A stretch of DNA of 64,000 bases from Casuarina equisetifolia (GCA_028551475.1 CM052359.1:2729583-2793582), one strand, 5' to 3'. Shown: positions 1 through 12,915, counted from the stretch's first letter. Numbers and translations: made by a program. The notes: generated by a model not told the origin, from the letters alone.

Positions 1-1624
1 CCTAGCTTCCTCAAAAACATGAGTGATAAACTAGGGTCTGCCCATGGCCCATGTTTCTTCTCGGGAGTTCCCGGTTCTTTCTATGGCAGGCTTTTTTCGA
101 CTAATAGTCTGCATTTTGTCCATTCTTCTTATGCCCTCCAATGGTTATCTGAGGTAATCAAAAAAGCAAATAGTATTAAAGTGATCATATGCTTGTTTAT
201 AAGACATGATGTTATGATATCATGAGATTGATAGTTATATCTATGCACTTAGAAACATTCTTTTAGGAAAATCTTTGTAATCTCACATCAACAAGTTTTC
301 AAATATTTTTCAGTTTTTTTATCTTTTTCTCTCAAGGTTTCCATTTTTATTTAGAGTACTTGTATGGTTTTTATTTCCAAAAAATGTAGAATATAATTAC
401 TTTATTTTAGTGATCTTATATTTAAAGTGTACTCTTTGATATGAACATTTTTGTCCGCCAGATCCCAGAAGGATTAGAAAACAACAAAGGCAACATTTAT
501 ATGTCATCTACAAGCCCATCAAGTGTAGTTCAAGCTTATTACAAGCAATTTCAAAAAGATTTTTCAATTTTTTTGAAATGTCGTGCAAAGGAGCTAGTGA
601 CAGGAGGACGTATGGCTTTAACATTTTTAGGAAGAAGTGATGAAAATCCATGTAGCAAAGAGTGCTGCTATATTTGGGAGCTATTGGCTATGGCACTTAA
701 TGATATGGTCTCTGAGGTACCATTCTAAATATACGTTCAAGAATCCAAAATTAACTACAATAAAAGTATTTCTATCAATTTCACTTGATAACAAGTATTT
801 GATTAATTTTTTGTTTATGTGAGCTTATTAATAACTAAGTTAAATTCTTATCCTAATTTGAAAAAACCAATTTTCTTAATCAATTTAAAATGTGGGCTTT
901 TCAAAAAAAATTGATTACTATTTATGTTTCAGTTTATTTTTAACATATACAATGAGAATATATCATTTCACGTTATTCATGTCTCACTATTTTCTCTTTT
1001 TCGATTAATCATATGAGATCTCTAAGTAAATGTCTATGAAAGTCTTGCCCATAGTCGCATTATTGAAAAAAGGTTAAATTTATAAGAGCCAAGAATTTCA
1101 CCAATAACAGGAACTTGGTGAGCATGTACCAAACTGGATACCTCTACACATTTGATGTGTGATAAGTAACTTTTATTTCATTGTGGGACATATTAAGAAT
1201 AAAATTAGGTCTCTCAATTTTGCTTAAGATTTAGTGTACTAACAACATATTTGTTATCTTCTAGGGAATCATAGAAGAAGAGAAAATGGATTCGTTCAAC
1301 ATTCCTCAGTACACCCCATCTCCACCAGAAGTAAAGTCCGAGGTTATAAATGAAGGATCCTTCTCTATTGATCGTCTAGAGACTTCGGAAGTTTATTGGA
1401 ATGTTTATGAAGGTGGATTTAACTCATCGAATGCATTTCCTGACGGTGGATACAATGTTGCAAAATGCATGAGAGCTGTGGCCGAACCTTTGCTCATTGA
1501 TCATTTTGGAGATGCAATCATTGAAGAGGTTTTCCTTAGGTATAAGGAAATTCTTTCTGATCGTCTTTCCAAGGAAAAGACCAAATTCATTAATGTGACC
1601 ATTTCTGTCACAAAACGTGGTTGA
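1..1624 (+). CDS. SABATH methyltransferase, SAMT clade, copy 1 (5' end outside window)
   Basis: Only the 3' part of the gene is present: end of exon 2 (1-153), exon 3 (462-716, 85 codons) and exon 4 (1265-1624, stop TGA). Splice sites are GT-AG and all junctions are phase 0, as in the complete copies. The visible protein has [11 protein letters not shown] (SAM-loop Ser/Phe), [10 protein letters not shown] (substrate pocket, Gln where salicylate methyltransferases have Met), an ECCYIWELL segment and [10 protein letters not shown]. It ends in a TKRG tail. No stops or frameshifts are visible. Family knowledge: SABATH enzymes transfer methyl from SAM to carboxyl groups or ring nitrogens of small metabolites, usually as cytosolic homodimers. 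It is closest to copies 2 and 3. The substrate cannot be set from sequence. Confidence 0.9.
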
Positions 1625-1639
1625 GATCAACACACCAAA

Positions 1640-4135
1640 AGCATATAAGAGTATATCAAGTCTCGTACTAATCCTGGAACTATAAAGTTCTCATTAAATA
1701 AGATAAGTCAAATAATGGTCATGTTTACCCTATAAAATAATGGTATGACAAGTATTGTACTAGATCGGTTTGGTCATATAATAATAATCTTGTACTTCAA
1801 GTTGTATTTTTCTTTTTGATTTTTGTTTCCCAAGTTGCAAGAAATTATCCACTAGTGCTTTTTTTATCTGTCATAAATTCGTGTCATGAAGTTTGAGTAG
1901 AATTGATCTCATTGATTCTTCATCCCTACCAGTTCTCCTTATACCAAGCAATTCCCTTTAGAAATTTCAGAACCAAACACCAAATGGGGACTAATTTTGA
2001 GTATTCCAAGCATATGCCCCTTTTCTTTCCGATTGTGTTTCATTTTTTTCTTGAATTACCACCAATTACGAATCTGTGCAAAGGAACAAAAGTAAAATAT
2101 AAAGATTGCGCCAACATCATTTTCCTCGAAAACTTAAGTACTAAAACGAAAATGAGGAATCTTCTAAACAAATGTTTCGAAAGCTTATTCCTTTTTACCT
2201 TTCTTAGAGGGGTTTGAGGAAGACGACAACTCCGTAGTCGGTGAACATTATTAAGTTTCCTGAGTTACGCTACTATCGGAGCACTTTTTTGTTTGAACAT
2301 GACACCACAACAAAACAAGCGATTATCACCAGAATGAGGTTTGCAAGATGCTGTGGTATAATAAGTAGACCGGGTTGCTGCAAAAGTTTCAGTCGGCGCA
2401 GGAACAAACCAAACCCTTCAGTTGTTGTACAAATCTTTCGGAAATTTTGTGCTGCTGTCGAACGTTAACAAGGCCACAATTTTGTGTTCGATAGGGATAT
2501 TATATTAATTAAATTGCATTAAAAATCATCTATTTAAAAAAAATGGAGGAAAAGAAAAAGGAAAGAGAAAGAAGAAGTAATCTTAGTCCTAAGAGTTTAC
2601 TTTTGATCTCTCCTAATTTTTTATTTTAAAGGTATGTAAAAGAGTGTGGAATGTAATATCTCAAACCTAAGACTCTTTACATGTGATGAGCTAATAGTAA
2701 CTTTAATTAACACTATGTGTGTGTGAGTTGAATATGTGTATTATAATATAAAAATGATTACTACTAAATTACTTAAATTATAACTTAATCAAAAATTCTT
2801 CAAGTCTTCAAATTGATACGCTAGGAAAGAATTAGTGTGAAAAATTTTGTCCAGTTTGTAATTTCATCATAAGTCCTTTGCTTCATGGATCTGTCCACTA
2901 CAAAAGGATTATTTAGTATGGTCACATAATAATAACGTTGTACTCAAAGTTATATTTTATTTTTCTTAATTTTTGCTTGATAGTTGCAGTAAATCATCAA
3001 ATAGTGCTTTTTTGTAATAAATTTGAGCCAAGTTTGACTTGGGTTTGATCTCATTGATTCTTCGCGAGTAGAACTTCTCCTCATGTCAAGCAATCCAATA
3101 TAGTTCTTTTCCTCTAAGATTTTTCTAATTCATTGTACCTGATTAATTTAAACCAATTGTACTTTTCTACTTAGCTTTCAATTACAGGGTCACCCTCCTG
3201 TCTACCTCAAAAGTCAAATCTGCCGACTATCAATCAATCGAAGCTCTACCTCTTCCAAATACGTGGGGCTATAGTTTTCGCTGAAAAGGATTCCAAAGCT
3301 TTTGGCCAAAAGCTTCTTCAATGTCGTACTCCACTTGTGAATTTGACATAAAGAGTCATTGTTTTCTCTCCTTTCGTTTGTATCACCGGAGTGTGGTTAC
3401 CAAAATGACAAGTCCATGATTTGTGAACGCTAGTAAAGTTTCGTGAGTTACACGGATATCAAAGCCGTAATGAACACGTCACCTCGTAAAAGGAGCAGTA
3501 ATCAAGTAATGACATCAAAGACAACGATGTTTGCAGGCTTATCTTCAAATGTAACTTATCTGGTTGCTTAGCTCACCGGGATGATGTTGTATAGTAAGAG
3601 GAGTAGGTTGCTGCCAGCCGGTGCGGGTATAAACCGGTCTTTATTTATTGGTAACAATCTTTCAGTTATTAATTTTTGTCAATTAAAAAGGCATTGTTAA
3701 GTCTCACGTTGAACACATAATAATTAAAAAATAGTTCATAGAGGGTATTATAGTACATGTTGAGGGTGAAAATCTTATATCATAAAGATTTTATTATTAA
3801 GTAATATCTAAGTATAAATGTTAACCTATCAACTTATGAACTAGTTATCTTAGAGTGCAGTCAATATGGTAAGGAAAACTCATATAAAAGGTCTTATAAA
3901 GCTAGTATCTTAAGTTTGAATATCTCAATTGCATTTTTAATTGACTTGAACACATTTTGGAAAAATTTATTGATTCTCAATTTAAGCTATCATGCAAGAC
4001 TTAGTAGGAGATTTGGATTATCAAAAGATAACTTATGAGACTTTTTAAGATGAAATTTAGGCTTCATCATATATGATTAAGTATCACATGAAAAATATAA
4101 TTATATAAAAGAATAATTTATCCAATTATGTAACT
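1640..4135. repeat. Intergenic DNA with recurring cluster-specific blocks
   Basis: No gene is supported here. The stretch after copy 1 (about 1790-2470) and a second stretch (about 2870-3660) are diverged versions of non-coding blocks seen after or between the other copies (about 8220-8570, 11580-12130, 14770-15130, 18000-18590, 22560-22840, 56375-56860). A shared landmark is a run like gacaagtccat followed by a gaacgctattaaag-type run. These are the edges of old tandem duplication units, not coding exons. The open frames at 1903-2217 and 2241-2468 lie inside them and look like chance. Confidence 0.6.
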
Positions 4136-4139
4136 TGAG

Positions 4140-4800
4140 ATAAAAAGTACCATGGTATGGAATTGGAGAGGCCTTCTCAAGCTAAGGTCTCAATTCTCCT
4201 TAGTTTTACATATTATTGCCAAGAGATTTATAAGGACTTTCAACAAGTTGTTAAACAATGAATTAACATATCTAATTTATATTGGTGATGTCAATAAATG
4301 CAACTTCAATGAATGGTTTGTTTGTAAATATAAAATTTTTACAATAATTAAAATTGTATGATAGCTTTCTTCGGTCAACATATGTTGTAATTTATGCCAA
4401 TCTCATACGAAAAATAAAAGTTAGCTTTTTTTTGAATGTACATGAACATGGATGGTTTGGAGAAGTATCATTACCCAAAATGGAATCCAACGTAATATTT
4501 TGAGGGTTAAATAAAATACTACAATATATTATTAAAGTAATTAAAGGAAGAAATTTAACTATTAACTTTTTAAGATATTCTTTTAAGCTTATATTTATTA
4601 TATATAGTTTAAACAAAACAAAAGACACCTTCAAGGAAAAATAACTGATATTCTTATTCTACTAAGAAAAGTAAAGAAAATAATATGATTAAGGGTTTTT
4701 ATTTTTTATTTTAAGTGAGATTTAGAACCTTATAATTTGTGATATTAGAGTATGTTCTTATGGTTCTATATTCTAATTTTTGGTAATACAATTTATCATT
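4140..4800 (+). mobile_element. 5'-truncated L1-type LINE fragment
   Basis: This segment aligns by eye along its length with the LINE fragment at 58.7-59.6 kb: a ggtatgga-ttggagagg start, a middle run around 4430-4480 with tgtacatgaacatgg, and a tail with the tgatattagagtatg landmark. It is the far 3' end of ORF2 plus the 3' UTR of a non-LTR element, heavily decayed. It lies upstream of the copy 2 promoter. Confidence 0.65.
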
Positions 4801-4904
4801 TTTAAATAAAAATAAAAGAATAATTTATAATAAAAAGATATCCTTTTTTTAATATGTAAAATTTTAAATTGCATATAAATGTTTTCATATAATATCTAAC
4901 GATT

Positions 4905-5195
4905 TTTAATTTGGCACATGCCCTGAGATCCGCATGTGACCGGAATCTACCGCAACAATCCCCGGCACAGACACGGTACACACATGACACGTTTTTCGCG
5001 ATTCAAAGAGGTGTTCCAGCATTTAATTTGTTGTCAATTCGAAAACATTTTTCTAATATCCTCAAAGTTTAAATTAATATCTCTATAATTTCTAGCCATT
5101 TTAAATTAGGCACGCGGTTGCTGACCTACATGTGAACGGGCTCTTCAGCAACAATTCCGACACAGTCATGACACGTTTTCCACGATTCCATACGT
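4905..5195 (+). promoter_or_regulatory. Duplicated upstream module of copy 2
   Basis: Two related stretches, about 4905-5010 and 5110-5195, share an order of landmarks: ggcac, a catgtga run, gcaacaatcc-like, gacaca, then catgacacgtttt and a cgattc run. Each carries an ACGT core (acacgt), the kind of core bound by plant bZIP and bHLH factors. Counterparts upstream of copies 3 and 5 (about 12640-12700, 23285-23340) appear only once. The sequence shows the duplication; a regulatory role is inference. Confidence 0.45.
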
Positions 5196-5316
5196 AGATC
5201 TCCATTCTTTATTGTCACTTCTAGTTTGTATTGCCTTCACCAATCCGTCTAGAGCCCAGAAACTAAAATAATCGTGACTGCTGACTAGTTCTGGGGAAAG
5301 GCTTGCCACTTCCAAT

Positions 5317-5324
5317 TATAAATA
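5317..5324 (+). promoter_or_regulatory. TATA box of copy 2
   Basis: TATAAATA lies 79 bp before the ATG, in a block (ttccaattataaatagggtggctc-like) conserved upstream of copies 2 to 5. The expected transcription start is about 5350. Confidence 0.75.
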
Positions 5325-5402
5325 GGGTGGCTCTCCTCAAACACAAGCAACCGAGCTAAGAAAGTGAGAAAGAGTGTGTGCAAAAGACTAAGAGAGAGAG
5401 AT

Positions 5403-8156
5403 ATGGAAGTTGTTCAAGTGCTTCACATGAATGGAGGAGAGGGAGAGATAAGTTATGCAAACAACTCCCTGCTTCAGGTAAACTCAGAAACCTGCTCCCA
5501 CTTGCGTTTGCAAACTTCATTCAGGTGATGAATGGGTTAAATCCTTTGGAATGTGCCCCCATTTTCTTATTCTATGTAGACTCTATGTAGTTTACTTCAA
5601 TATACTCAGAAAAGAATTGCTTCCGTACTTTGATTATGGCGAATTTCCATTTTCACTGCATGTTAACTAAGAAGTTTTCATAGCCACCTGGGTTTACTAT
5701 GATTGGAAAACTTGAGGAGCTGTATTAAGTCCAAAGGACATTACGTTTCAATGGTATCGGCTTCTTGGAGTACTGAAGGCTATTAAAGTTTTAGACCTCT
5801 CAGCTAATTGTATTAGGATTTTGGCAAATATTTGGATCCCTTAATTTGATTAACTAATAACTTTTTTGAGGAATAAAATAGCCATTATAAACTCTAATTA
5901 ATTGTTTCGCAAAGTGAAAACTATTGTGATTTTGACGATCGATACAAACGTTTTTATTCACGAAGTTCATGTCTCTATCTTGTTATGAAAATCATTGACG
6001 AATTCTTTGTTTGGACACAGCAAAAGGTAATATCGATGACCAGGCCCATCATTGCGGAAGCTATAACTAATCTCTACTCCACCATCTTCCCGAGGAGCCT
6101 TGCCATTGCAGATTTGGGTTGTTCTTCTGGACCAAACACTTTTTTCCTGGCTTCTGAACTTATCGAGGTGGTGGAGAAGCTCTGTGCAAAACTAGGCCAT
6201 CAATCTCCTGAATATCAAGTGTTCTTGAACGACCTTCCGGGGAACGACTTCAATACCATTTTCAAATCGTTGCCTTGCTTCCTCAAAAATATGGGTCATC
6301 AACGGGGGTCTGGCCCTGGTCCATGTTTCTTCTCAGGAGTTCCCGGTTCTTTCTATGGCAGGCTTTTTGCGACTAATAGTCTACATTTTGTCCATTCTTC
6401 TTATGCTCTCCAATGGTTATCTCGGGTAACTAAAAAAGCAGACAGTGATCTATGCATATTTATAACATACAAGGATATGATATTTCAATTAGATAGGTCC
6501 CAATTCACTGTACTTACTAACGGTATACACTTGTGAGTGTAGAGTGGTAAGATCTCATGGGATAATCATCACGAAACTAATAACAAATTATTAAATGCAA
6601 ATTATTGAATTAAATAATAAATCTTCTCAATAGTAACTTAAAAAGAAGTATAGAACCCCCATTTGGTCCAATTGTTTAGACAGATAAGAAAGTATTGTCA
6701 TGAGATTGGTAGTTATATCTATACATCTAGAAACTTTATTTTAATAAAATCTGTTTCAATGTCAAGCTATCTTACATCAACAAGTCTTCAAACGTTTTTA
6801 GTTTTTATATCATTTTCTTTAAGGATTTACATATTTATTTAGTGTAAGTTATATGATATTTATTTTCATAAAGAAGGAGAATGTAATTACTTTACTTCAA
6901 TGATATTATTTTTGTCCGTTAGATATGAATATGAAGATGAATATGAATATTATTGTCCAATAGATCCCAGAAGGAATGGAGAACAACAAAGGCAACATTT
7001 ATATGTCATCCACAAGTCCATCAAGTGTACCTCAGGCATATTACATGCAATTTCAAAAGGACTTTTCAATCTTTTTAAAATGTCGTGCAAAGGAGGTAAT
7101 GACGGGAGGATGTATGGTGCTAACATTTTTAGGGAGACGAAGTGAAGACCCATGCAGCAAAGAGTGTTGCTTCATTTGGGAGCTTTTGGCTATGGCACTC
7201 AATGATATGGTCTCTGAGGTACTATTCTAAATTTAGTTTTAGGAACCCCAAATTAACTATGATAAAAGTTTTTTTATTATCATGTCATTTAATAATAACT
7301 AATAAACTAATTTTTTATTTATGGAAGCCTATTAATAATTGAATTAAATTCTTATCCTAACTTAAGAAAACTAGTTTTCTTAATCAATTTAAAGCCCGTT
7401 TTTTTTTTTTCCAAACTTTGATTGTTACTTATATTTTAGTTTATTTTTAGAATGTACAAGGAAAGTATATTACTTTATGTTATTGATGTCTCAATATTTT
7501 CTCTTTTTCTACTAGTCATATGACATCTCATTAGTGAATGTTCTTGAAAGTCTTGCCTACATATGCAACATTGAAAAAGCTTAAATTTATAAGGACTTGA
7601 GTATTTCAATAATAACAAGAACTTATTGAGCATGTACCAACATGGAAACTTCTTTGCGTTTGATGTATTATAAGTACTTTTTACTTCATGCTGAGATAGA
7701 GTTAGATTAGAATTATTTCTCTCAGATTTGCTTCAAATCTGGTATACTAACAACATATTTAATATATTTTAGGGAATTATAGAAGAAGAAAAAATGGATT
7801 CCTTCAACATTCCTCAGTATACACCATCTCCATCAGAAATAAAGGCCGAGGTTATAAACGAAGGATCCTTCTCAATTGATCGTTTGGAGGTCTCTGAAAT
7901 TAATTGGGATGTTTATGATAGTGGATTTCACTCATCAAATGCATTTTCTAATGGTGGATACAATGTTGCAAAGTGCATGAGAGCTGTGGCTGAACCTTTG
8001 CTTGTTAATCATTTTGGGGATGCTATCATTGAGGAGGTTTTTCAAAGATATAAAGTAATCCTTACTGATCGTCTTTCCAAAGAAAAGACTAAGTTCATTA
8101 ATGTGACCATTTCTGTCACAAAACGTGGTGGCGATCAACATATCAAAAGTATATGA
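5403..8156 (+). CDS. SABATH methyltransferase, SAMT clade, copy 2 (complete)
   Basis: Exons are 5403-5477, 6021-6425, 6964-7218 and 7773-8156, giving 372 aa, a normal SABATH length. All introns are GT-AG and phase 0. The start is fixed by MEVVQVLHMNGGEGE, the family N-terminus. Visible sites: Ser22 and Gln25 (SAM/substrate), [11 protein letters not shown] at 54-64 (SAM), LNDLPGNDFN at 94-103 (Asp96-Leu97, SAM), GSFYGRLF with Ser135-Phe136, and HSSYALQW at 150-157 with Tyr153, Gln156 and Trp157 in the acyl pocket. Ile-Trp in ECCFIWELL and the Met of [10 protein letters not shown] match salicylate-contacting residues of Clarkia SAMT. The exception is position 156, Met in SAMT and Gln here. It has its own TATA box and no defects. 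Likely a carboxyl methyltransferase; substrate unknown. Confidence 0.93.
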
Positions 8157-9189
8157 AAGTATATCTAGATCTTGGAACTATAAAATTCTTACTAGATGGT
8201 TATGTATACTTTATAAAAGGCTCATTTGGTATAGTCATGTAATAGTACTGTTGTACTTGAAGTTGAATTTTTTTTTTTTTTTGGTTACCTAAGTTGGAAG
8301 AAATTTTCCAATAGTGCTCTTTATGTGTAAAAAATTTGTATCAAAAAGTTTGAGTAGGCTTGATCTATTTGATTCTTGATGACTACAACTTTTCCTTATA
8401 CCAAACAATTCGATATGGAAATTTCGAAAACAAAAACCAGCAGGGAACAGATATTTATGGGCATACCAACAGCATATTCCTTTTCTTTCCCATTTAGTTT
8501 TATCTTTTCTTGAATTAGCCAATTACGAATCCACTCAAAGGAACAAAATAAAGATTGTACCAATATCATGAGGAGTCATCTAAACAAAGTTTTTCCAAGT
8601 ACCTACAATATCAAACCCATAAAACAATTCCCATTGCAGTTAATATGTAGGAATACATATCATGAGAATTTAGTTCATCAGTCATTGCATAAAATCCCAA
8701 AGTAAAAGCTTTGTCAGGGAAAACGAACTAATATTGAATAAAACGTTTTTGTAAACTTTTCATGTTTTATAAAATGTGACTCAGCTTTAGCTTTTTGAAA
8801 AAGAAAACTGAATTTGGTAACTATTCTCCATAATTGTAATTTTGTAAAAGACTTTTCATAATCGTTAGCAAACACAAGTGATTTTCCTTGACATTGTTTT
8901 GAACTAGGATCTTTCTTTCATAAAAAAATTTTAGTATATAGAAATACAATCTTAGATGATCCAGAAAAAGTATAACTTTAAATAAAATATTTGACAAAAA
9001 AAGCTTTTGAAGCCAAAACGAATTATAATTAAATTCTACACTTGACAATTTTGTGGAATTATGGATTCCCTTCAGGGCGATGCTCTTGTCCACCACCGAC
9101 AGTCAAATATTTGGACGCTCAATCTTACCCCTTACCTTTGTCTTTTCTTTTCCCCCTAATCTTTCTATTCGAAAAATTCTAAAGAAACA
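8157..9189. other. 3' flank and intergenic DNA after copy 2
   Basis: Non-coding. About 8220-8570 matches the 3' flanks of copies 1 and 3, and about 8920-9060 matches 15200-15345 after copy 3. This shows that copies 2 and 3 were duplicated with their downstream DNA. No gene is supported. Confidence 0.55.
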
Positions 9190-9430
9190 AACAAAAAAAA
9201 TTCTCCAATGCAAAACAATTTCAGAACAAAATAATTAATATTTCAATCCTATTTGCTATAATAAGGAAAATTGTATGATAAAAAAAAATTTGTTTCAAAA
9301 TATAGAATTTTCACAGGAAATATTATTTTGAATAAGATTTGAAACTTTCAACATCTATTTTTTCATAATTTTCATAATTTTTATAATATTGACATATGCT
9401 TCTATAATTTTGTATAAGTATAATTTGACT
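9190..9430 (+). mobile_element. LINE 3'-tail fragment
   Basis: It matches the tail of the 58.7 kb LINE from the aaaacaatttcaaaac-like run through the ataatatt-gacatatg landmark. Only the last 240 bp or so are present, as expected of a strongly 5'-truncated non-LTR insertion. Confidence 0.6.
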
Positions 9431-9477
9431 GTAATCAAAATTATGTAATAATTTGACTGTAATTTTGTTTTTATAAA

Positions 9478-10215
9478 GGATTGTCCCATTTATAATACAA
9501 GGACTGTAATTTGACTGCAATCAAAATTATAGTCCGACTATAATCAAGAAAATTACAAAAAAAAAATATTTTCCCATATGTACAAACTAACTTCTCAAAC
9601 AATCTAATTCTAACAACAAATAAATCATGTCATATGGCAAGTAGCTACAACGAATTAGAGAAATAATCAAGAAAAATATATATGCATACCTCCAATAATA
9701 TTACATTTCATGACACTTCCAAATCAATTAAAGAACGTCATTTCATTTTCATTCAACCAAAATGGTACTATAATACCCACTTGCCTCGTTGTACAAATTG
9801 TTTATACCAAATCTTGTTCTGTTTCCTCTTAGCTTCTCCTGATTGATATGATAGGTAAGGGCGACAGGTAGTCTGCACCAGAAAAGTTTGTCCAATTTCT
9901 AACTTTGCCGCTAGTCTTCTTTTACCTTACAGGCGCAAGTTGGCGTTTATTAAATAAATAAATAATCATAAAAAAATTTTGAAAAAATGATTCCTAGACT
10001 TGATTCCCTTCCAAGAAAGACAAATGAAGGAAATCTTGAGAGAAGCATACGGAAATTTGATGATTATTTGGAAAAGACTACTGTAAATACGTCGGCACAT
10101 GTCTTGGGGCTTTTGAGTAGCTTAAATATGCACCGGCAGAGATGGTGGGAAATGATTTTTGTTTTTGGCTTTGAACATGGTTGGATTTATATCAATCTGC
10201 CTTTCAAATAAAATA
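9478..10215 (+). repeat. Recurring far-upstream block of SAMT-clade genes
   Basis: Landmarks are gtctgcaccagaaaagtttg at about 9870 and aagaaagacaaatgaagga-like at about 10012. The block, or parts of it, recurs at about 12380-12600, 15900-16200, 16760-17280, 18600-18660, 23030-23240, 54905-55303 and 55855-56370. It normally lies a few hundred bases upstream of a SAMT-clade gene, so each occurrence marks a duplication unit. The frame at 9987-10211 lies inside it and is not supported as a gene. Confidence 0.6.
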
Positions 10216-10249
10216 TTATTACCGTTACAAAGCGTGTGATGGTCTATGC

Positions 10250-11420
10250 CGTGACCTTGTGATGAAACTTGCGTTATGTGGATGCATGATTTTAACATTT
10301 TTTAGGAGAAAGAATGAAGATCCAAATAGCAAATAGTGTTGTTACATTTGGCCGCCTTTGATAATTTTTTTTTCAATGAAACATGGATAATATCTTAATA
10401 AGTTTCATTAATAATAACAATATTAAGCGTAATAACAATACCTTGAATAAATATAAAGAATATAGTATAAATTTATTCCTTAAAAAAGGACAAAACATCT
10501 ATATGACAACAACTTTTGATAATGGCACTTTATGATATAGTCTCTAAGATATTATATTGAATTTGGGTTTAGAGACCCAAAATTAATTATGATAATAGCA
10601 ATTTCATTTGATGATAAGCAAGGAACTCCATTATACTTATTTAAGTCTATTAACAATTGAACAAAACTCTTATGCTAACTTTTAAAAACTAATTTTTTAA
10701 ATCAATTTAATACATTGTTTCCTTTTTTCAAAATTGTACCATTATTCAGTATTTTAGTTTTACTTTTAGCAAATACAATGAGAGTATATCATTACTGATC
10801 TCTCAATATTTTATCTTTTTTATTTTTATAATGTCTCATTATTGAAAAAGCTTAAATGTATGAAGGCCTAAATATTCAACAATAATAGGAACTTGTTTAG
10901 CATGTACTAACTTGGGAACTTCTTCACATTTGATACCCTATAAGCAATTTGTATTTCATGGTACGATGTAGATAATCTAGAATGAATTCTCACAAGTTTG
11001 CTAAGATCTAATGTATTAACTTTATATTCAATATATTTTGAGGCAATATAGAAAAAATAAAATGAATTCCTTTGATAATCCTCAATACATACCATCTAAA
11101 GAGAGAAAATTTAAGGTTATAAATAAAAGATCCTTCCCCATTAATCGTTTAGGGGTTTCCAAAACTACTTCAAATGTTTATGACAGTAGCTTCAACTTAT
11201 TAGATGCATTTTTTGACGGTGTGTCAATGTTGTAAAGTACATAAGAGCTATAAACAGACCTTTAGTTGTTACTCATTTTGTTAAATATAACATGATGATA
11301 TTTTCTTTAGGTATAAAGAAATTTTGCTGCTCGTGTTTCAAATAAAAAAGAAAAAAAAATACTAGGTTCATTAATGTGACTATTTATGTCAAAAGAACAC
11401 AGCAAATATCAAAATATCAA
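10250..11420 (+). pseudogene. SABATH pseudogene relic P1 (exons 3 and 4)
   Basis: About 10255-10365 plus 10515-10555 is a decayed second half of exon 3 (a 'gcatgattttaacattttt' run, then aatgaagatcc). About 11041-11420 is a decayed exon 4, beginning gcaatatagaaaaaataaaatg and reading MNSFDNPQYIP before the frame is lost. Exons 1 and 2 are missing. In exon 3 the conserved SKECC reads SK-stop-CC, a stop shared with relics P2 and P3. Exon 3 is split by a 149-bp insertion (10366-10514). Confidence 0.8.
10366..10514 (-). mobile_element. Short insertion with 9-bp target duplication inside P1
   Basis: The perfect direct repeat tttgataat at 10357-10365 and 10515-10523 flanks 149 bp that begin with a T run. 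Relics P2 and P3 are uninterrupted at this point. A T-run edge plus a target duplication indicates a reverse-oriented, truncated LINE or SINE insertion. It arrived after the exon 3 relic had formed. Confidence 0.6.
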
Positions 11421-11579
11421 GACCATATAAAAGTACATCAATATCTTTTAATAAATCTTCATTAGAGCTCGTTTCCTGTGAGCCAAGAGTGAGGGAAGAA
11501 AATATCATGGAATATACATTTGTTAGTAGATAATTTATGTCAAAAATGGCCATTTTCACCACGTAAAAGGCTCATTAGA

Positions 11580-12844
11580 TATGATCATGTAATAATAATG
11601 TTGGAAGTTATATTTTATTTCCTTAATTTGTTTTTTCGTAGTTGCAAAAAATCATCAAATAGTGCTTTTTTTTTTTAGGGGTGATAAATCTGTGTCATAA
11701 AGTTTGACGTGGTTGTATCTCATTAATTCTTCACGAGTACAACTTCCCCTCGTATCAAACAATCAAATATATAATTCTTTCCATTGTGATTTTTTTAATT
11801 TATCGTACCTGATTATTTTAATTAATTGTACTTTTCTACTAAGCTTTCAGTTAACAGGGCCATCCTCCTGTCTATCCCCGAAAGTCAAATCTGACGACTA
11901 TCAATCCACCGAAGTTTGCCTTTCTAAATACGTGAGGTTATAGTTTCAATGAAAGAGATTCGAAAGCTTTGGGCCAAAAGATTCTTCAAAGTCGTACTCC
12001 ATGTGAAAATTTGACATAGTCATCGTTTTTTCTACTTTCTTTTGTTTCCTTGGAGGATTGTGAGCAAAATGACAAGTCCATCTTTGGCGAACGCTATTAA
12101 CGTTTCCTTAATTTATTGGTCCCAATTTTTCTGTAATTAATTTTTTATAATAAAAACAAACTCACCTATATTTAGTAACGAACTTCAAGATCTCTTGGCC
12201 TTAGCTAATGCCTACTTTCAATTAAGCCAAATACTTATTGAAAAATTAACTTTTATTAAAGATCACTTGGTTACAAGAAAAAGAAATTCTCCTGTAACAT
12301 AAACTTACATGACACTACCATTTAGAATGAAAAATTCTATCTCATTTTCGTTCAACCAAACTGGTATTATGACCGCCGTCGGTTTTTCTATCAGTTTCTT
12401 TCTGGCCTCTGGAGGTAAATTTTGTCCACTATTTTAATTGGCCATAAATCTTTCATTACTTTAGAAGTGCAAGTTGGCGTCTGTTAGCCAAAAAAAAAAA
12501 AACATGATTCCCAGACATGATTCCCATTTCCAGAAAGACAAATGAAGGATTATTTGGAAGAGACTGCTGCAAGTACGTTGCCACATGCGCCGGCAGACAC
12601 GGTGGGAAATGGTCATTGTTTAACATTGTTGTCGTTCTGTGTGCCACCTGCATCTAACGCAACAACTCACGGCACAGACATCCTCGTTTCACGCCATTCT
12701 ATGCAAATAAATCCATTTTCGATTGTCACTTTTTTTTCGTATATAGGCAACGAATCCGTCTTTCTCCTCGTCCATTAGAGCCCAGAAACTAAAATATAAT
12801 TTGACTGCTGACTAGTTCTGGGGAAAAGGCTTGATACTTCCAGT
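11580..12844 (+). promoter_or_regulatory. Intergenic block and promoter region of copy 3
   Basis: About 11580-12130 is the recurring intergenic block also seen at 2870-3660 and 56375-56860. About 12380-12600 is the far-upstream block, and from about 12760 the proximal promoter matches copy 2 closely (gactgctgactagttctggg). No coding exon is seen. The frame at 12542-12778 lies in the upstream block and looks non-coding. Confidence 0.5.
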
Positions 12845-12852
12845 TATAAATA
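12845..12852 (+). promoter_or_regulatory. TATA box of copy 3
   Basis: TATAAATA sits in the same conserved block as in copy 2 (ataaatagggtggctctcc), 64 bp before the ATG. Confidence 0.75.
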
Positions 12853-12915
12853 GGGTGGCTCTCCTCAAACACAATCACTGCAGGCTCACAAGCAACTGAA
12901 CTTAGAGAGAGAGAT

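Noticed and set aside
1903-2468. Two frames after copy 1 as genes
   Set aside because: They lie in a diverged block that recurs after other copies, where the frames are not kept.
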